Below, one piece after another: positions 25,923 to 35,366 of a stretch of DNA of 48,950 bases. The notes beneath the pieces were generated by a model. It made no database searches and was not told where the DNA came from. It saw only the letters and a program-made list of their open reading frames with translations. The DNA is from Rhodovulum sp. (GTDB lineage: Bacteria; Pseudomonadota; Alphaproteobacteria; Rhodobacterales; Rhodobacteraceae): NCBI GenBank assembly GCA_002706605.1, contig PALT01000031.1, forward strand, positions 1 to 48,950, read 5' to 3'. How positions within the stretch are numbered: the first letter of the stretch is position 1; every line of letters begins with the position of its first letter. A program made the translations under genes and the position numbers.

Positions 25923-26870
25923 ATGAGAAATCTCATACTTACCCGCTTGGCCTTGGCAATTGTGACACTGTTCTTCGTGTCTGTGATTGTCTTTGCAGCC
26001 GTGCGCTTTCTGCCCGGCGATATTGCGCAACAACTTCTGGGCCAGTCGGCCACCCCAGAAAACGTCGCCGCCCTGCGACAGCAGCTTGGTCTCGATGTCC
26101 CTGGATACATTAGCTATTTTGATTGGTTGGGGGGGCTATTCCGCGGCGATCTCGGGCAGTCGATTGCGACTGGACGTAGCGTATCCGAGCTGATCTCCGG
26201 CCGCCTCGCCAATACGCTGTTCCTTGCTGGCTTTACGGCGATTATTGCAATTCCGCTCGGCTATATCTTCGGCTTCCTCGGCGCGTTGCTCAAAGGAACC
26301 AGCTTCGATCGCGCTACTAACGTCATCGCGCTTTCGATCATCTCGTTGCCCGAATATTTCGTCGCCTATGTTCTCGTCGTACTTCTGGCAGTGAAGACGG
26401 GGTGGTTCCCTGCCCTGTCGCGTGTCTCCCCGTCGATGGGCTTCCTGGACTATGCCGAGCGTCTTGTGCTGCCGTCCATGTCGCTTGGCTTTGTGATCAT
26501 TGCCTACATTATGCGAGTAACTAAATCCTCGATCCTGAACGTTCTGGGTGAGGATTATGTCCAGATGGCGCAGATGAAGGGCAACTCTCGGTTCCGGGTG
26601 ATGTTCGTGCACGCGCTACCGAACGCATTGGCACCCATTATCAACGTCACGGCTATCAACCTCGCCTATCTCGTTGTCGGCGTTGTGATCGTCGAGACGG
26701 TTTTCGTTTACCCTGGCCTCGGCCAACTTCTCGTCGACTCCGTCGCCAAGCGTGACATGCCAGTCGTCCAGGCTGTCTGTCTCGTGTTTGCGGGCATCTA
26801 CATTCTCGTGAACGCAACCGCGGATATCCTTATCGTGCTTTCCAACCCACGGCTCCGGCATGCAAAATAA
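25923..26870 (+). CDS. ABC importer permease, DppB/OppB type
   Basis: 315 aa, inner-membrane permease with about six hydrophobic segments. The first starts near residue 8 and the last is close to the C-terminus. The EAA-type coupling loop is visible as G-E-D-Y-V-Q-M-A-Q-M-K-G followed by H-A-L-P-N-A. It forms a heterodimer with the next permease. The start lies 134 nt after the binding-protein gene; its 3' end overlaps the following permease gene by 11 nt. Confidence 0.92.
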   Translation: MRNLILTRLALAIVTLFFVSVIVFAAVRFLPGDIAQQLLGQSATPENVAALRQQLGLDVPGYISYFDWLGGLFRGDLGQSIATGRSVSELISGRLANTLFLAGFTAIIAIPLGYIFGFLGALLKGTSFDRATNVIALSIISLPEYFVAYVLVVLLAVKTGWFPALSRVSPSMGFLDYAERLVLPSMSLGFVIIAYIMRVTKSSILNVLGEDYVQMAQMKGNSRFRVMFVHALPNALAPIINVTAINLAYLVVGVVIVETVFVYPGLGQLLVDSVAKRDMPVVQAVCLVFAGIYILVNATADILIVLSNPRLRHAK

Positions 26871-27714
26871 AGAACTTCCTCTCCCGAACTCCCATGCTCC
26901 ACGGATGCCGCTTGAAACCGTCCTTGCGGTCATTGGTGCCGCGCTTATTTTCGCCATAGTCATCACTGCGCTCTTTGCGCCTTGGATTGCGCCATATGGG
27001 GAAAACGCAAGTGTCGGCGGCGCCTATGAACCTTGGTCGGCTGTTCACGTATTCGGTACGGACAGCATCGGTCGCGACATTCTTAGTCGGATGATTTATG
27101 GCGGTCGAAATACCATAGGCTTGGCGTTTGCCGCGACTTGCCTAGCATTCTTTATTGGCTCTGCTCTCGGCACGGCGGCGGCGGTACTGGGCGGTTGGGT
27201 AGACCTCGTGCTTGGGCGCCTAAACGACTTGTTGATGGCGATTCCGCAGCTCATCTTCGCCCTTCTAATCCTCACCGTCGTAGGCTCGTCGGCCTATACT
27301 TTGATCGCGGTGATCGGTGTGCTGGAATCGACGCGGGTTTTCCGATTGGCGCGCTCTCTCTCAGTTTCGATCGTGCATCAGGACTTCGTCGAGGTCGCGA
27401 AGTTGCGGGGGGAGTCGTTGGGATGGATCGTGTTTCGAGAGGTTGTGCCAGTGTCCTTCCCCAACCTACTGGCAGAGTTTGGCCTGCGGTTCAGCTTCAC
27501 CATCTTGTTCGTTAGCTCGCTATCGTTCCTCGGTTTGGGTCTGCAGCCGCCGACCGCGGATTGGGGCGCTTTGGTAAGGGAAAACGCCTCGCTCATCGCT
27601 TTCGGGGATGTCACCCCGCTGCTCCCGGCTGGTGCGATTGCGCTGCTAACCGTAGCGGTGAATTTGGTGGTCGATTGGTACCTGGCGAAAATCAGACGTA
27701 GGAGCGCACTGTGA
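26860..27714 (+). CDS. ABC importer permease, DppC/OppC type
   Basis: 284 aa, second inner-membrane permease. An N-terminal hydrophobic segment (about 22-44) is followed by a periplasmic loop with the H-V-F-G-T-D-S-I-G-R-D signature typical of DppC. The EAA loop is D-F-V-E-V-A-K-L-R-G. It overlaps the preceding permease by 11 nt and the following ATPase by 4 nt (GTGA), indicating translational coupling. Confidence 0.92.
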   Translation: MQNKELPLPNSHAPRMPLETVLAVIGAALIFAIVITALFAPWIAPYGENASVGGAYEPWSAVHVFGTDSIGRDILSRMIYGGRNTIGLAFAATCLAFFIGSALGTAAAVLGGWVDLVLGRLNDLLMAIPQLIFALLILTVVGSSAYTLIAVIGVLESTRVFRLARSLSVSIVHQDFVEVAKLRGESLGWIVFREVVPVSFPNLLAEFGLRFSFTILFVSSLSFLGLGLQPPTADWGALVRENASLIAFGDVTPLLPAGAIALLTVAVNLVVDWYLAKIRRRSAL

Positions 27715-29345
27715 GCGACAATCAACTCTTGAAAATTTCGGGGCTTCGCGTCGAGGTCCCCTCGCCCAAGGGCAATTCGACGATATTGCATGACGTCGGC
27801 CTGACATTGAACCGTGGCGAGGTTCTAGGCCTCATCGGCGAGTCGGGCGCAGGAAAGTCCACGCTAGGTCTTGCGGCTGCTGGCTTCGTTAAGCCGGGCT
27901 GCGCGATTACCGGTGGCTCTATTCTCTTCGATGGCAAAGAACTGGTCGGGATGGACCGGACCTTGCTCGAGAAGCTCCGAGGCGTGCGGGTAGCATATGT
28001 TGCGCAATCAGCTTCGGCCTCTTTCAACCCGTCGTTTCAGCTAGGCGCCCAATGTGCTGAGACTGCGCTTCAGCACCACTTGATGTCAGGCAATGAAGCC
28101 GACGCCCGTGTGCAGGAACTGTTCGCCGAAATGATGTTGCCCAATCCGGAGCAGATCGTGTTCCGTTATCCGCATCAGGTGTCGGGCGGGCAGCTGCAAC
28201 GTGCGATGACGGCGATGGCGATGGTATGTCGACCAGATCTGATCATTTTCGACGAGCCGACGACTGCGCTAGACGTTACTACCCAAGTCGGCGTGCTTGC
28301 GTCGATCCGTTCGATTGTCGAGCACTATGGGACAGCGGCAATTTACGTCACACACGATCTGGCGGTCGTAGCACAGATGGCCGACCGGATCATGGTGATG
28401 AAGAACGGGCGCATGGTCGAACAGGCGACTACGCGCGAAATGCTCTCCAACCCCAAGGAAGAGTACACCAAGTCGCTCTGGTCGATCCGTAACTTCAAAA
28501 CTGACGAACGTTCCCGCGATGCGGAAGCCTTGGTCATGCAAATCAAGGGCATCAATGCTGCCTATGGATCGCATGCGGTATTAAACGACATCAACTTTGA
28601 TGTGCCCAAGGCGCGAACCGTGGCCATTGTTGGTGAGTCGGGCAGTGGAAAAAGTACGCTCGCTCGGGTCATCACCGGGTTACACCCTCCTGTCTCTGGC
28701 TCGATTAAGTTCGAGGATAAGCCGCTCGCAGGGCATGTTTCCAAACGCAGCCGCTACGAGCTGGAGTCTGTTCAGATCATCCACCAGTATCCCGACAAGG
28801 CGCTCAATCCGCGTCAGCGCATCGGGGACATCATCGCGCGGCCACTGCGGCTCTATTTTGGGCTTAAGGGTGAAGAACTCCGGGGCCGGGTAAGGCAGAT
28901 CTTGCAAACACTCGAACTTGATCCAGACCAGATGTACAACCGTCTCCCGCACGAACTCTCGGGCGGTCAGAAACAACGGGTCTGTATCGGGCGAGCGCTT
29001 GCGGCCAAGCCAAAGGTAATCATATGCGACGAAGTGACGAGTGCGCTTGACCAAGTAGTCGCCGAAGGCATCCTGAAGACGCTGGTGCGAATCCAGCAAG
29101 AATTCGGTGTGTCCTATGTCGTGATCACGCACGATATTGGATTAGTGCAGGCGATCGCGGATGAGGTGGTCGTTCTAAAGTCCGGCAACATTATTGAGGC
29201 AGGCTCCAAGAGTCAGGTCCTCAGCCCGCCCTTCGCCGAGTACACACAGTTGCTGCTGGCTTCCACGCCAGAAATGGACCCCGACTGGCTCACAAATCTA
29301 CTTCATGCCCGGGCAGGCGAAAAGCTCGCCAACGAGTCGCTTTAG
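27711..29345 (+). CDS. ABC importer ATPase, fused DppD-DppF type
   Basis: 544 aa with two complete ATP-binding cassettes in one chain. The first Walker A, G-E-S-G-A-G-K-S-T, is at 43-51 with signature V-S-G-G-Q-L-Q-R-A. The second, G-E-S-G-S-G-K-S-T, is at 308-316 with signature L-S-G-G-Q-K-Q-R-V. Both halves have Walker B acidic residues. In most oligopeptide systems the two ATPases are separate genes; the fusion fixes a 1:1 ratio. The GTG start at 27711 overlaps the permease stop. It is the last gene of the importer operon; a 22-bp perfect hairpin follows directly. Confidence 0.92.
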   Translation: MSDNQLLKISGLRVEVPSPKGNSTILHDVGLTLNRGEVLGLIGESGAGKSTLGLAAAGFVKPGCAITGGSILFDGKELVGMDRTLLEKLRGVRVAYVAQSASASFNPSFQLGAQCAETALQHHLMSGNEADARVQELFAEMMLPNPEQIVFRYPHQVSGGQLQRAMTAMAMVCRPDLIIFDEPTTALDVTTQVGVLASIRSIVEHYGTAAIYVTHDLAVVAQMADRIMVMKNGRMVEQATTREMLSNPKEEYTKSLWSIRNFKTDERSRDAEALVMQIKGINAAYGSHAVLNDINFDVPKARTVAIVGESGSGKSTLARVITGLHPPVSGSIKFEDKPLAGHVSKRSRYELESVQIIHQYPDKALNPRQRIGDIIARPLRLYFGLKGEELRGRVRQILQTLELDPDQMYNRLPHELSGGQKQRVCIGRALAAKPKVIICDEVTSALDQVVAEGILKTLVRIQQEFGVSYVVITHDIGLVQAIADEVVVLKSGNIIEAGSKSQVLSPPFAEYTQLLLASTPEMDPDWLTNLLHARAGEKLANESL

Positions 29346-29754
29346 GCAACCTGACCGATGCGCCACCCTTCTGACCGAGCTCAATCAGAAGGGTGGCGCA
29401 TCGGTCGGCTACGAACCGGGCCCCTACATGCCCGAAGCAGAGTCCTGGTGCGAACGCTTCACCGACTGGTACTGCGATGAGGCGCGGGACTTCTTTCGGC
29501 AGATAGCGCCGACCCGAGCACCTGAGGCCGTAGACGCGTGACAAGCAACCCGGCCGATTAAGAGTGAGAGGCAGGCCTGATCGCCTTCCCCTCACTGACA
29601 ATCCGCACCAAAACTGGTGTCCGGGCTTCCCGAAATTACCAACCCCAGCTCATATGCCCAAACTCATGCCGCGCGAAAACATAATCATGTGTCATTGCCC
29701 GCACGCCTCAATAGCATCTGTCGGAACAGGGCATTCTGCAGGAGATAAATCGCA
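29346..29754 (+). other. Intergenic region with perfect palindrome and orphan coding-like tail
   Basis: 409 nt between the ATPase gene and ligase copy B. It starts with the 22-bp palindrome described separately. A plus-strand frame continues from it to a TGA at 29539-29541; its last 45 or so codons read like a protein C-terminus with charged and aromatic residues (P-Y-M-P-E-A-E-S-W). It has no credible start and may be the remnant of a deleted gene. The ligase promoter should lie further right; nothing clear was seen. Confidence 0.4.
29353..29406. repeat. Perfect 22-bp inverted repeat
   Basis: Arms 29353-29374 and 29385-29406 are exact reverse complements around a 10-nt loop, beginning 8 nt after the ABC ATPase stop. 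The arms are unusually long for a terminator and no T tract follows, although the structure could still end transcription or protect the mRNA 3' end. Because it is palindromic, both strands read nearly the same peptide through it, which creates false open frames. Confidence 0.75.
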
Positions 29755-31083
29755 ATGACTGAGCCTCGCTTTTACGACCGCGACACGGAGACGATGTCGC
29801 GAGATGAACTAGATGCCATGCAGCTTCAGAAGCTTCTTGCGATGCTGGAACACGTTGCGAAAACCAACCCTTTCTACATCAATCTTTGGAAAGAAGCGGG
29901 TATCGACGTTTCGAAGATCAAGACTTTTGAAGATTTCCGCATGCTTCCCATGATGGAGAAGTCGCATATCGTCGCGGATCAGAATGCCCACCCGCCCTTC
30001 GGGACGCGCTCGGGCAGCATCAACAACAATCTGGGTCGCACCGACCTGTACACGACCAGCGGAACCAGCGGCCAAGGCAAAGAATTGCACGCCTGCAGTC
30101 TGCGCGAACTGAAGGCGATGGAGGAAATCTATCGCTACGGCATGGCCTGGGCTGGCATGGCGCCCGGAGACATTGTGCTACTGACCCTGCCGATCACCAT
30201 GCTGGCCGGTGGCCGGGTCGAATATCAGGGCGCCATTGCGGCAGACCTGACTGTTCTGCCCGTCGGAAACTATGACGCAGCCAGCAAGGTTGATCACATC
30301 CGCCGCTTCAATCCCAAGGCGCTTTTCGGCAGCACCTCTTACTTCGGCACGCTGGCCACCAAGATGGGGGACGAAGCGCGCCAGAGCAGTGTCACCACCT
30401 TGCTGACCGGGCTAGAGGGAGCGAGCCTGCCATTCCTCAAATCGATCGAAGAGATGTGGGGTGCCAAGGCCTATGACCGTTTCGGCTGCGCAAGCATGCG
30501 GGCCGATTTCATGTGGTCGGACGAGAACGGTATCGGTGAGCCGGGCCGCCCCGGTTCGTTGCTGAACATCGACCCCTTCGTCCTGCTGGAGGTCGTCGAT
30601 CCCGACACCGGCCTGCCGGTGGCCGATGGTGAGTTTGGCGAGTTGGTCATCACCAGCCTTTACCATTTCGACAATCCGGTGATCCGCAACCGCGTCCGCG
30701 ATGGCGCGGTATTCCAGAAGGGTGGCCGAAAGGGTTCGATCCGCAATTTCCATGGTGTGGAGATGGCCTCGATCAGCCGGATCGACGACGTGAAGAAGGT
30801 CAAGGGCATCAACATCTTCCCGCAAGCGGTGGACGATCTGGTGTTCTCCTGGCCGGAGATCGAACAATATGAGGTCATCCTCACCCGTACTGCGGCCTTT
30901 GTAGATGTCGCGACGTTGCGCTTGCAACTGCGCGAAGGCGTTTCGGGCCTGACGCCCGACCACATCGTCGCGCGCGGAAAAGAAGCGGTGAAGAGCCGTT
31001 TGGGCATTAATTTCGACATCGAAATCGTGCCGCGCATCGAAGTGAGCGACTACAAGGCGCGGCGCTGGAGAGACCTTCGCTGA
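29755..31083 (+). CDS. PaaK-like phenylacetate-CoA ligase family protein (copy B)
   Basis: 442 aa, same length as copy A at 3220-4548. It aligns to copy A end to end without visible gaps, at roughly two-thirds identity by eye. The P-loop T-S-G-T-S-G-Q-G is again at 101-108. The C-terminus is D-Y-K-A-R-R-W-R-D-L-R, so the second lysine of copy A is an arginine here. An ATP-dependent acyl-CoA ligase is expected. The ribosome binding site GGAGA lies 9 nt upstream. It stands alone after the importer rather than in an operon with beta-oxidation genes, which suggests it activates a different or inducing substrate. Confidence 0.85.
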   Translation: MTEPRFYDRDTETMSRDELDAMQLQKLLAMLEHVAKTNPFYINLWKEAGIDVSKIKTFEDFRMLPMMEKSHIVADQNAHPPFGTRSGSINNNLGRTDLYTTSGTSGQGKELHACSLRELKAMEEIYRYGMAWAGMAPGDIVLLTLPITMLAGGRVEYQGAIAADLTVLPVGNYDAASKVDHIRRFNPKALFGSTSYFGTLATKMGDEARQSSVTTLLTGLEGASLPFLKSIEEMWGAKAYDRFGCASMRADFMWSDENGIGEPGRPGSLLNIDPFVLLEVVDPDTGLPVADGEFGELVITSLYHFDNPVIRNRVRDGAVFQKGGRKGSIRNFHGVEMASISRIDDVKKVKGINIFPQAVDDLVFSWPEIEQYEVILTRTAAFVDVATLRLQLREGVSGLTPDHIVARGKEAVKSRLGINFDIEIVPRIEVSDYKARRWRDLR

Positions 31084-31166
31084 AGCCAGTCAAACTTGGT
31101 GTACCCTATCTCAACGGGATGCACCGGAGATTGGCCATGTGAGCCGGGAAGTGATACCTAAACCCT

Positions 31167-31862
31167 ATGCTACCGGGGAACAACTTCGGTCAGCCCTCTC
31201 ATCTGGGTGCGATTACGCAACAGGCTTTACCTGTGAACAAAATGGCGCAAGAAATCAGGCTCCCAAACCTGCGGGATGTGCGTGCCGCTTGCGCCATTAT
31301 CCGCCCACATATCTCTAAAGTCGAACGTGATGATCTGAGGCAAGCCTCTGTCTGCATAACTGTCTGCGGCGAAATCGATCCACTGATCACGCTGATTGAA
31401 AGGGCTGCCCATCTACGCAGCCACGCCGGTCAGTGGGGACTTCCGGGCGGCCGGCGAGACCCAGGGGAAACGTGCGAGCAGGCAGCATGCAGAGAACTTG
31501 AGGAAGAGATGGGCGTTCGTCAGGCCGACGTCTTGGTCGAAGGCCGCTTGGATGACTATGTAACAAGGTCGGGCTACGTCATGTCGCCCGTGGTTGTCTC
31601 CTATCCCTCAAGCACGGTCACTGAAATCAACCCAGAGGAGGTTGCAAGCCATTTTTCTATTACTTTGTCCGAACTGATTGATTCTGACCGCTTCGTTTGG
31701 TTCGAAGTGCCCGAGACAGGGAGGCGATCAGTGAAGATGCAGGTGAACGGAGGATTTCTGTACGCCCCAGCTGCGGCAATCTTGTTTCAATTCTGCGAAC
31801 TGCTGCGGGGCAACCTCACGCGAGTTTCTCAAATCGACCAGCCGCGTTTTGCATGGAATTAG
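31167..31862 (+). CDS. Nudix hydrolase, CoA-pyrophosphatase-like
   Basis: 231 aa. A perfect Nudix box (G-x5-E-x7-R-E-U-x-E-E-x-G-U) spans Gly95 to Val117. The preceding L-R-S-H-A-G-Q-W-G-L-P-G-G stretch resembles the CoA-diphosphatase group, which cleaves CoA or acyl-CoA to acyl-phosphopantetheine. That would suit a region rich in CoA-thioester enzymes. The start is uncertain: the ATG at 31167 is used, and an internal ATG at 31242 (Met26) is a reasonable alternative. It lies 83 nt after ligase copy B in the same direction. Confidence 0.75.
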   Translation: MLPGNNFGQPSHLGAITQQALPVNKMAQEIRLPNLRDVRAACAIIRPHISKVERDDLRQASVCITVCGEIDPLITLIERAAHLRSHAGQWGLPGGRRDPGETCEQAACRELEEEMGVRQADVLVEGRLDDYVTRSGYVMSPVVVSYPSSTVTEINPEEVASHFSITLSELIDSDRFVWFEVPETGRRSVKMQVNGGFLYAPAAAILFQFCELLRGNLTRVSQIDQPRFAWN

Positions 31863-32146
31863 TCTTGAGCCCTAATTCCCGAAGTCCCACGGTTAGTCTC
31901 GCGTCGATGATCGGCGGGTCAGTATCGAGATTATATTTCTCAATCTCAAGAGTTACGCTGATGGGTGGCTTAGAAAGATTACGGTCCGCACATGAAGCTT
32001 TATTACCGCTGCAAGCGGCGGAAGTGAATGGCTGAACGCCACTGGTGCGGGAGACGCTACGAACAAGGTATCATCGCTCATATGCTGGCATGTTGGCCTT
32101 GGAGCGGCGCATGCGGTAGCCTTGGAATGTGAGGGCCCATGTCTCG

Positions 32147-33406
32147 TTACATAAGGTATCGTTCAGATGTCAGGCCCTCGAGGGAGATCTCGGGCTTCTT
32201 TCCCAAAACAACATCGGCAACTGCTCTGGCTGACCCGCACGCCATCGTCCATCCAAGCGTTCCGTGTCCGGTGTTCAGGAACAGATTGTGATAGCGCGAT
32301 CCCCCGAGGACTGGTGTCCCGTCGGGTGTCATAGGGCGTAGACCCGTCCAACCTTCGGCCTTTGAAAGGTCGCCACCTTTCGGAAACAGATCTCCTATGA
32401 CATGGCGTACGGTATCTGTTGCGTGCGGACCAAGGCGGTTGGAGAAACCCGCGATCTCGGCGGTGCCCGCAACGCGGATGCGGGCACCAAGACGGGTGAT
32501 CGCCACCTTGTGGGTCTCGTCCATAATGGTGGACTGCGGCGCCTCGGCATCCTCAGTGACAGGAAGCGTGACCGAGTAGCCCTTTACAGGATAGACCGGC
32601 AGATGCACGCCGATGGGATTGAGTAATCTAGGCCCGTAACTGCCAAGGGCACAGACATATGCATCGCCAGTGATGCGCCCGGCAACCTCGGTATCGACGC
32701 CCACGACGCGGCCGTTTTCGACGGCAATGGCGCGGATCGACTGACCGTACTGGAATTTTACGCCCATCTCTGCGCATTTCTCGGCCAGAGCGACGGTGAA
32801 CATCCGACAATCACCGGTCCGATCGGCGGTAAGGCGCAATCCGCCGACGAATTTCTCACGCACGCCGGCCAGGGCGGGTTCAACTGCGATGCAACCGTCT
32901 TGGTCGAGCACCTCGTAGGGCGAGTCGTACTCTTCGAGGATTTCCTGGTCGGCCTTGGATCCTTTGAGTTGTTTCTCGGTCCGGAACAGCTGGAGCGTGC
33001 CTTGCGCACGTCCGTCATACTCGATGCCGGTTTCTGTAATCAGATCAGGCATGACGTCGCGCGAGTAATTCGAGATCCTCACCATCCGCCCCTTGTTGGC
33101 CCGGTAGCTTTCCTGGTTGCAATTGCGCAGCATCTGCACGCCCCAAGCCCACATGGTCGGACTGATCAGCGGCCAGATAAACAGGGGGCGGCGCTTCATG
33201 AAGAGCCATTTCAGCGCCTTCACCGGGATACCGGGCGCTGCCCAGGGCGAAGTCATCCCGTAGCTGAGCTCGCCTGCGTTGGCATAGCTGGTCTCCAGTC
33301 CGGGGCCGGATTGCCGGTCAAGGACAGTGACTTCGGCCCCACCTTTTGCAAGGTAGTATGCCGTGGTCACGCCGATCACCCCGGCTCCCATTACGACAAC
33401 TTTCAT
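32147..33406 (-). CDS. dadA: D-amino acid dehydrogenase
   Basis: 419 aa, FAD-dependent dehydrogenase of the DadA family, which oxidatively deaminates D-amino acids to 2-oxo acids at the inner membrane. The N-terminal Rossmann motif G-A-G-V-I-G is at 7-12. The Y-A-N-A-G-E-L-S-Y-G-M-T-S-P-W segment and the C-terminal G-W-T-G-L-R-P-M-T-P-D-G-T-P motif are typical. Gene order (aminotransferase, mmsA, ridA, dadA) suggests one minus-strand operon. RidA next door would remove the reactive imine this enzyme releases. Confidence 0.88.
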   Translation of the reverse strand: MKVVVMGAGVIGVTTAYYLAKGGAEVTVLDRQSGPGLETSYANAGELSYGMTSPWAAPGIPVKALKWLFMKRRPLFIWPLISPTMWAWGVQMLRNCNQESYRANKGRMVRISNYSRDVMPDLITETGIEYDGRAQGTLQLFRTEKQLKGSKADQEILEEYDSPYEVLDQDGCIAVEPALAGVREKFVGGLRLTADRTGDCRMFTVALAEKCAEMGVKFQYGQSIRAIAVENGRVVGVDTEVAGRITGDAYVCALGSYGPRLLNPIGVHLPVYPVKGYSVTLPVTEDAEAPQSTIMDETHKVAITRLGARIRVAGTAEIAGFSNRLGPHATDTVRHVIGDLFPKGGDLSKAEGWTGLRPMTPDGTPVLGGSRYHNLFLNTGHGTLGWTMACGSARAVADVVLGKKPEISLEGLTSERYLM

Positions 33407-33427
33407 GGCGGGATCCTTCCAGAAGTT

Positions 33428-33802
33428 TCAGCAGGCGGCGGTCACAATGATTTCCACCTTCAGCTCGGGCCGGGCAGGCTTGGCTTCGCCGCAAGCGCGG
33501 GCCGGCGCCTGACCCTCAGGCACCCAAGTGTCCCAAACCTCGTTCATCTCGGCGAAATCGGCCATGTCGGCCAGCCAGACGATCGCCTGCAGGATCTGGC
33601 CACGCGACGATCCGGCCTTCACCAGCAATGCGTCCACGCGCGCAAGGCAGTCGCGCGTCTGGTCGGCCACCGTTTCCCCATCGCCGACCTGCCCGCAGAG
33701 GTAGGCCACCCCGTCGTGCTTTACGATGCGGCTCATCCGTGTGCTCGTCTCGATGCGCTCGATCATTTCCCTGACCAATTCAGTTGGTGTTTGTGCCCTC
33801 AT
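33428..33802 (-). CDS. RidA-family enamine/imine deaminase
   Basis: A YjgF/YER057c/UK114-type protein that hydrolyses reactive enamine/imine intermediates. Family features are Y-L-C-G-Q-V-G-D near the N-terminus and the conserved Arg in P-A-R-A, with a final V-E-I-I-V-T-A. The start is uncertain. A GTG at 33841 overlaps the mmsA stop but would place a hairpin in the coding region. ATG 33802 (used here, 124 aa) and ATG 33766 (112 aa, best fit to the family N-terminus) are alternatives. It lies 21 nt before dadA, the expected source of imines. Confidence 0.82.
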   Translation of the reverse strand: MRAQTPTELVREMIERIETSTRMSRIVKHDGVAYLCGQVGDGETVADQTRDCLARVDALLVKAGSSRGQILQAIVWLADMADFAEMNEVWDTWVPEGQAPARACGEAKPARPELKVEIIVTAAC

Positions 33803-33807
33803 CGACC

Positions 33808-33830
33808 GCGCCCGGACAGTGCCCGGGCGC
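33808..33830 (-). terminator. Hairpin between mmsA and ridA
   Basis: An 8-bp perfect GC stem (33808-33815 with 33823-33830) with a 7-nt loop, 8 nt after the mmsA stop on the minus strand. There is no T tract, so it may trim or stabilise the mmsA mRNA end rather than fully terminate. It argues for ridA starting downstream of it. Confidence 0.4.
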
Positions 33831-33837
33831 GCCAGTT

Positions 33838-35349
33838 TCACTTCGCCGTCGGCATCACGAATTCAGCACCTTTCTCGATGCTTTCGGGCCAGCGTTGCAT
33901 GATCGACTTCTGCTTGGTGTAAAAGCGCACGCCCTCTTCGCCATAAGCATGCATGTCGCCGAACAGGCTTTTTTTCCAGCCGCCAAAGCCATGCCATGCC
34001 ATCGGAACCGGGATCGGCACGTTGACACCGACCATGCCGACTTGGACCTGCTTGCCGAACTCGCGCGCGACATTCCCGTCACGCGTGAAGAGCGACACGC
34101 CGTTTCCGAACTCGTGGTCGTTTATGAGTTGGATGCCTTGAGCGAAATCTTTGACCCGGACGCAGGACAGGACAGGACCGAAAATCTCTTCGCGGTAAAT
34201 CTTCATGTCAGGTGTTACGTTGTCGAAAAGCGTACCGCCGAGCCAGAAACCGATTTCATGGCCCTCGACAGAGAACCCGCGACCATCGACGACAAGTTCC
34301 GCGCCTTCCGCGACGCCCGTGTCGATGTACCCGGCGATCCGGTCGCGCGCCGCAGCGGTCACGATCGGCCCCATCTCGGCATCAAGTTCAAGTCCGTTTT
34401 TGATTTTCAACGCTTGGGAACGAGCCTTGAGGACCGGCATCAATTTGTCCGCGACGTCACCGACCAACAAGGCCACCGAGATCGCCATGCAGCGCTCTCC
34501 GGCAGACCCGAAGGCCGCACCAATCAGGGCGTCAGCGGTCTTTTCGAGGTCGGCATCCGGCATGACAAGCATGTGGTTCTTGGCGCCGCCCAGGGCCTGC
34601 ACCCGTTTGCCGTGCCGGGCTCCAGTCTCGTAGATGTAGTTCGCGATTGGCGTGGACCCGACAAAGGACACCGCCTTCACGTCGTCGTTCTCGAGCAATG
34701 CGTCGACGGCGACCTTGTCCCCCTGGACGACGTTGAATACGCCATCGGGGAAGCCGGCCTGTTTCATCAGGTCAGCATAAAGCAGCGAGGCCGACGGATC
34801 AGTCGGCGAAGGCTTCAGGATGAAAGTGTTGCCCGCGGCGATGGCGACCGGGAACATCCACATCGGGACCATGACCGGGAAGTTGAAAGGCGTGATGCCC
34901 GCGACGACGCCAAGCGCCTGTCGCGTGGTCCAGTTGTCCATGCCGGTTGACACCTGCTCGGTGTAGTCGCCTTTCAAAAGCTGTGGAATACCGCATGCGA
35001 ATTCGATGATGTCGATGCCGCGCTCGACCTCGCCCTGCGCATCGGTGAAGACCTTTCCGTGTTCCAGAGTGATGGCCCGTGCCAGCACATCCTTGTTTTC
35101 ACGAACGAGGCGCAGGAACTCGTTCATCAGGCGCGCACGGCGGATCGGTGGGGTGTTCTGCCAGGACGGGAAAGCGGCTTTAGCCGCGGCGACCGCCCGG
35201 TCCACGGTCTGAGACGTTGCCAGCGACACGTTGCCAGTGTGCTCCCCTGTCGCCGGGCAGTAGACTGCCTGGGTTTTCTCGCCATCCGGGGAGACGACCT
35301 GACCCGCGATATAGTGGCCGATCTCTCTGGTTTCAGTGGTGTCTTTCAT
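33838..35349 (-). CDS. mmsA: CoA-acylating methylmalonate/malonate-semialdehyde dehydrogenase
   Basis: 503 aa, aldehyde dehydrogenase superfamily, CoA-dependent branch. The nucleophile is Cys287 in G-S-A-G-E-R-C-M-A. The [15 protein letters not shown] segment at 153-167 is typical of MmsA. It converts methylmalonate semialdehyde to propionyl-CoA, or malonate semialdehyde to acetyl-CoA, with NAD and CoA. A GGAGGA site precedes the ATG. It lies 17 nt after the omega-aminotransferase gene, whose product from beta-alanine would be malonate semialdehyde, a direct metabolic fit. Confidence 0.92.
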   Translation of the reverse strand: MKDTTETREIGHYIAGQVVSPDGEKTQAVYCPATGEHTGNVSLATSQTVDRAVAAAKAAFPSWQNTPPIRRARLMNEFLRLVRENKDVLARAITLEHGKVFTDAQGEVERGIDIIEFACGIPQLLKGDYTEQVSTGMDNWTTRQALGVVAGITPFNFPVMVPMWMFPVAIAAGNTFILKPSPTDPSASLLYADLMKQAGFPDGVFNVVQGDKVAVDALLENDDVKAVSFVGSTPIANYIYETGARHGKRVQALGGAKNHMLVMPDADLEKTADALIGAAFGSAGERCMAISVALLVGDVADKLMPVLKARSQALKIKNGLELDAEMGPIVTAAARDRIAGYIDTGVAEGAELVVDGRGFSVEGHEIGFWLGGTLFDNVTPDMKIYREEIFGPVLSCVRVKDFAQGIQLINDHEFGNGVSLFTRDGNVAREFGKQVQVGMVGVNVPIPVPMAWHGFGGWKKSLFGDMHAYGEEGVRFYTKQKSIMQRWPESIEKGAEFVMPTAK

Positions 35350-35366
35350 TGATCAATCCTCCGGTT

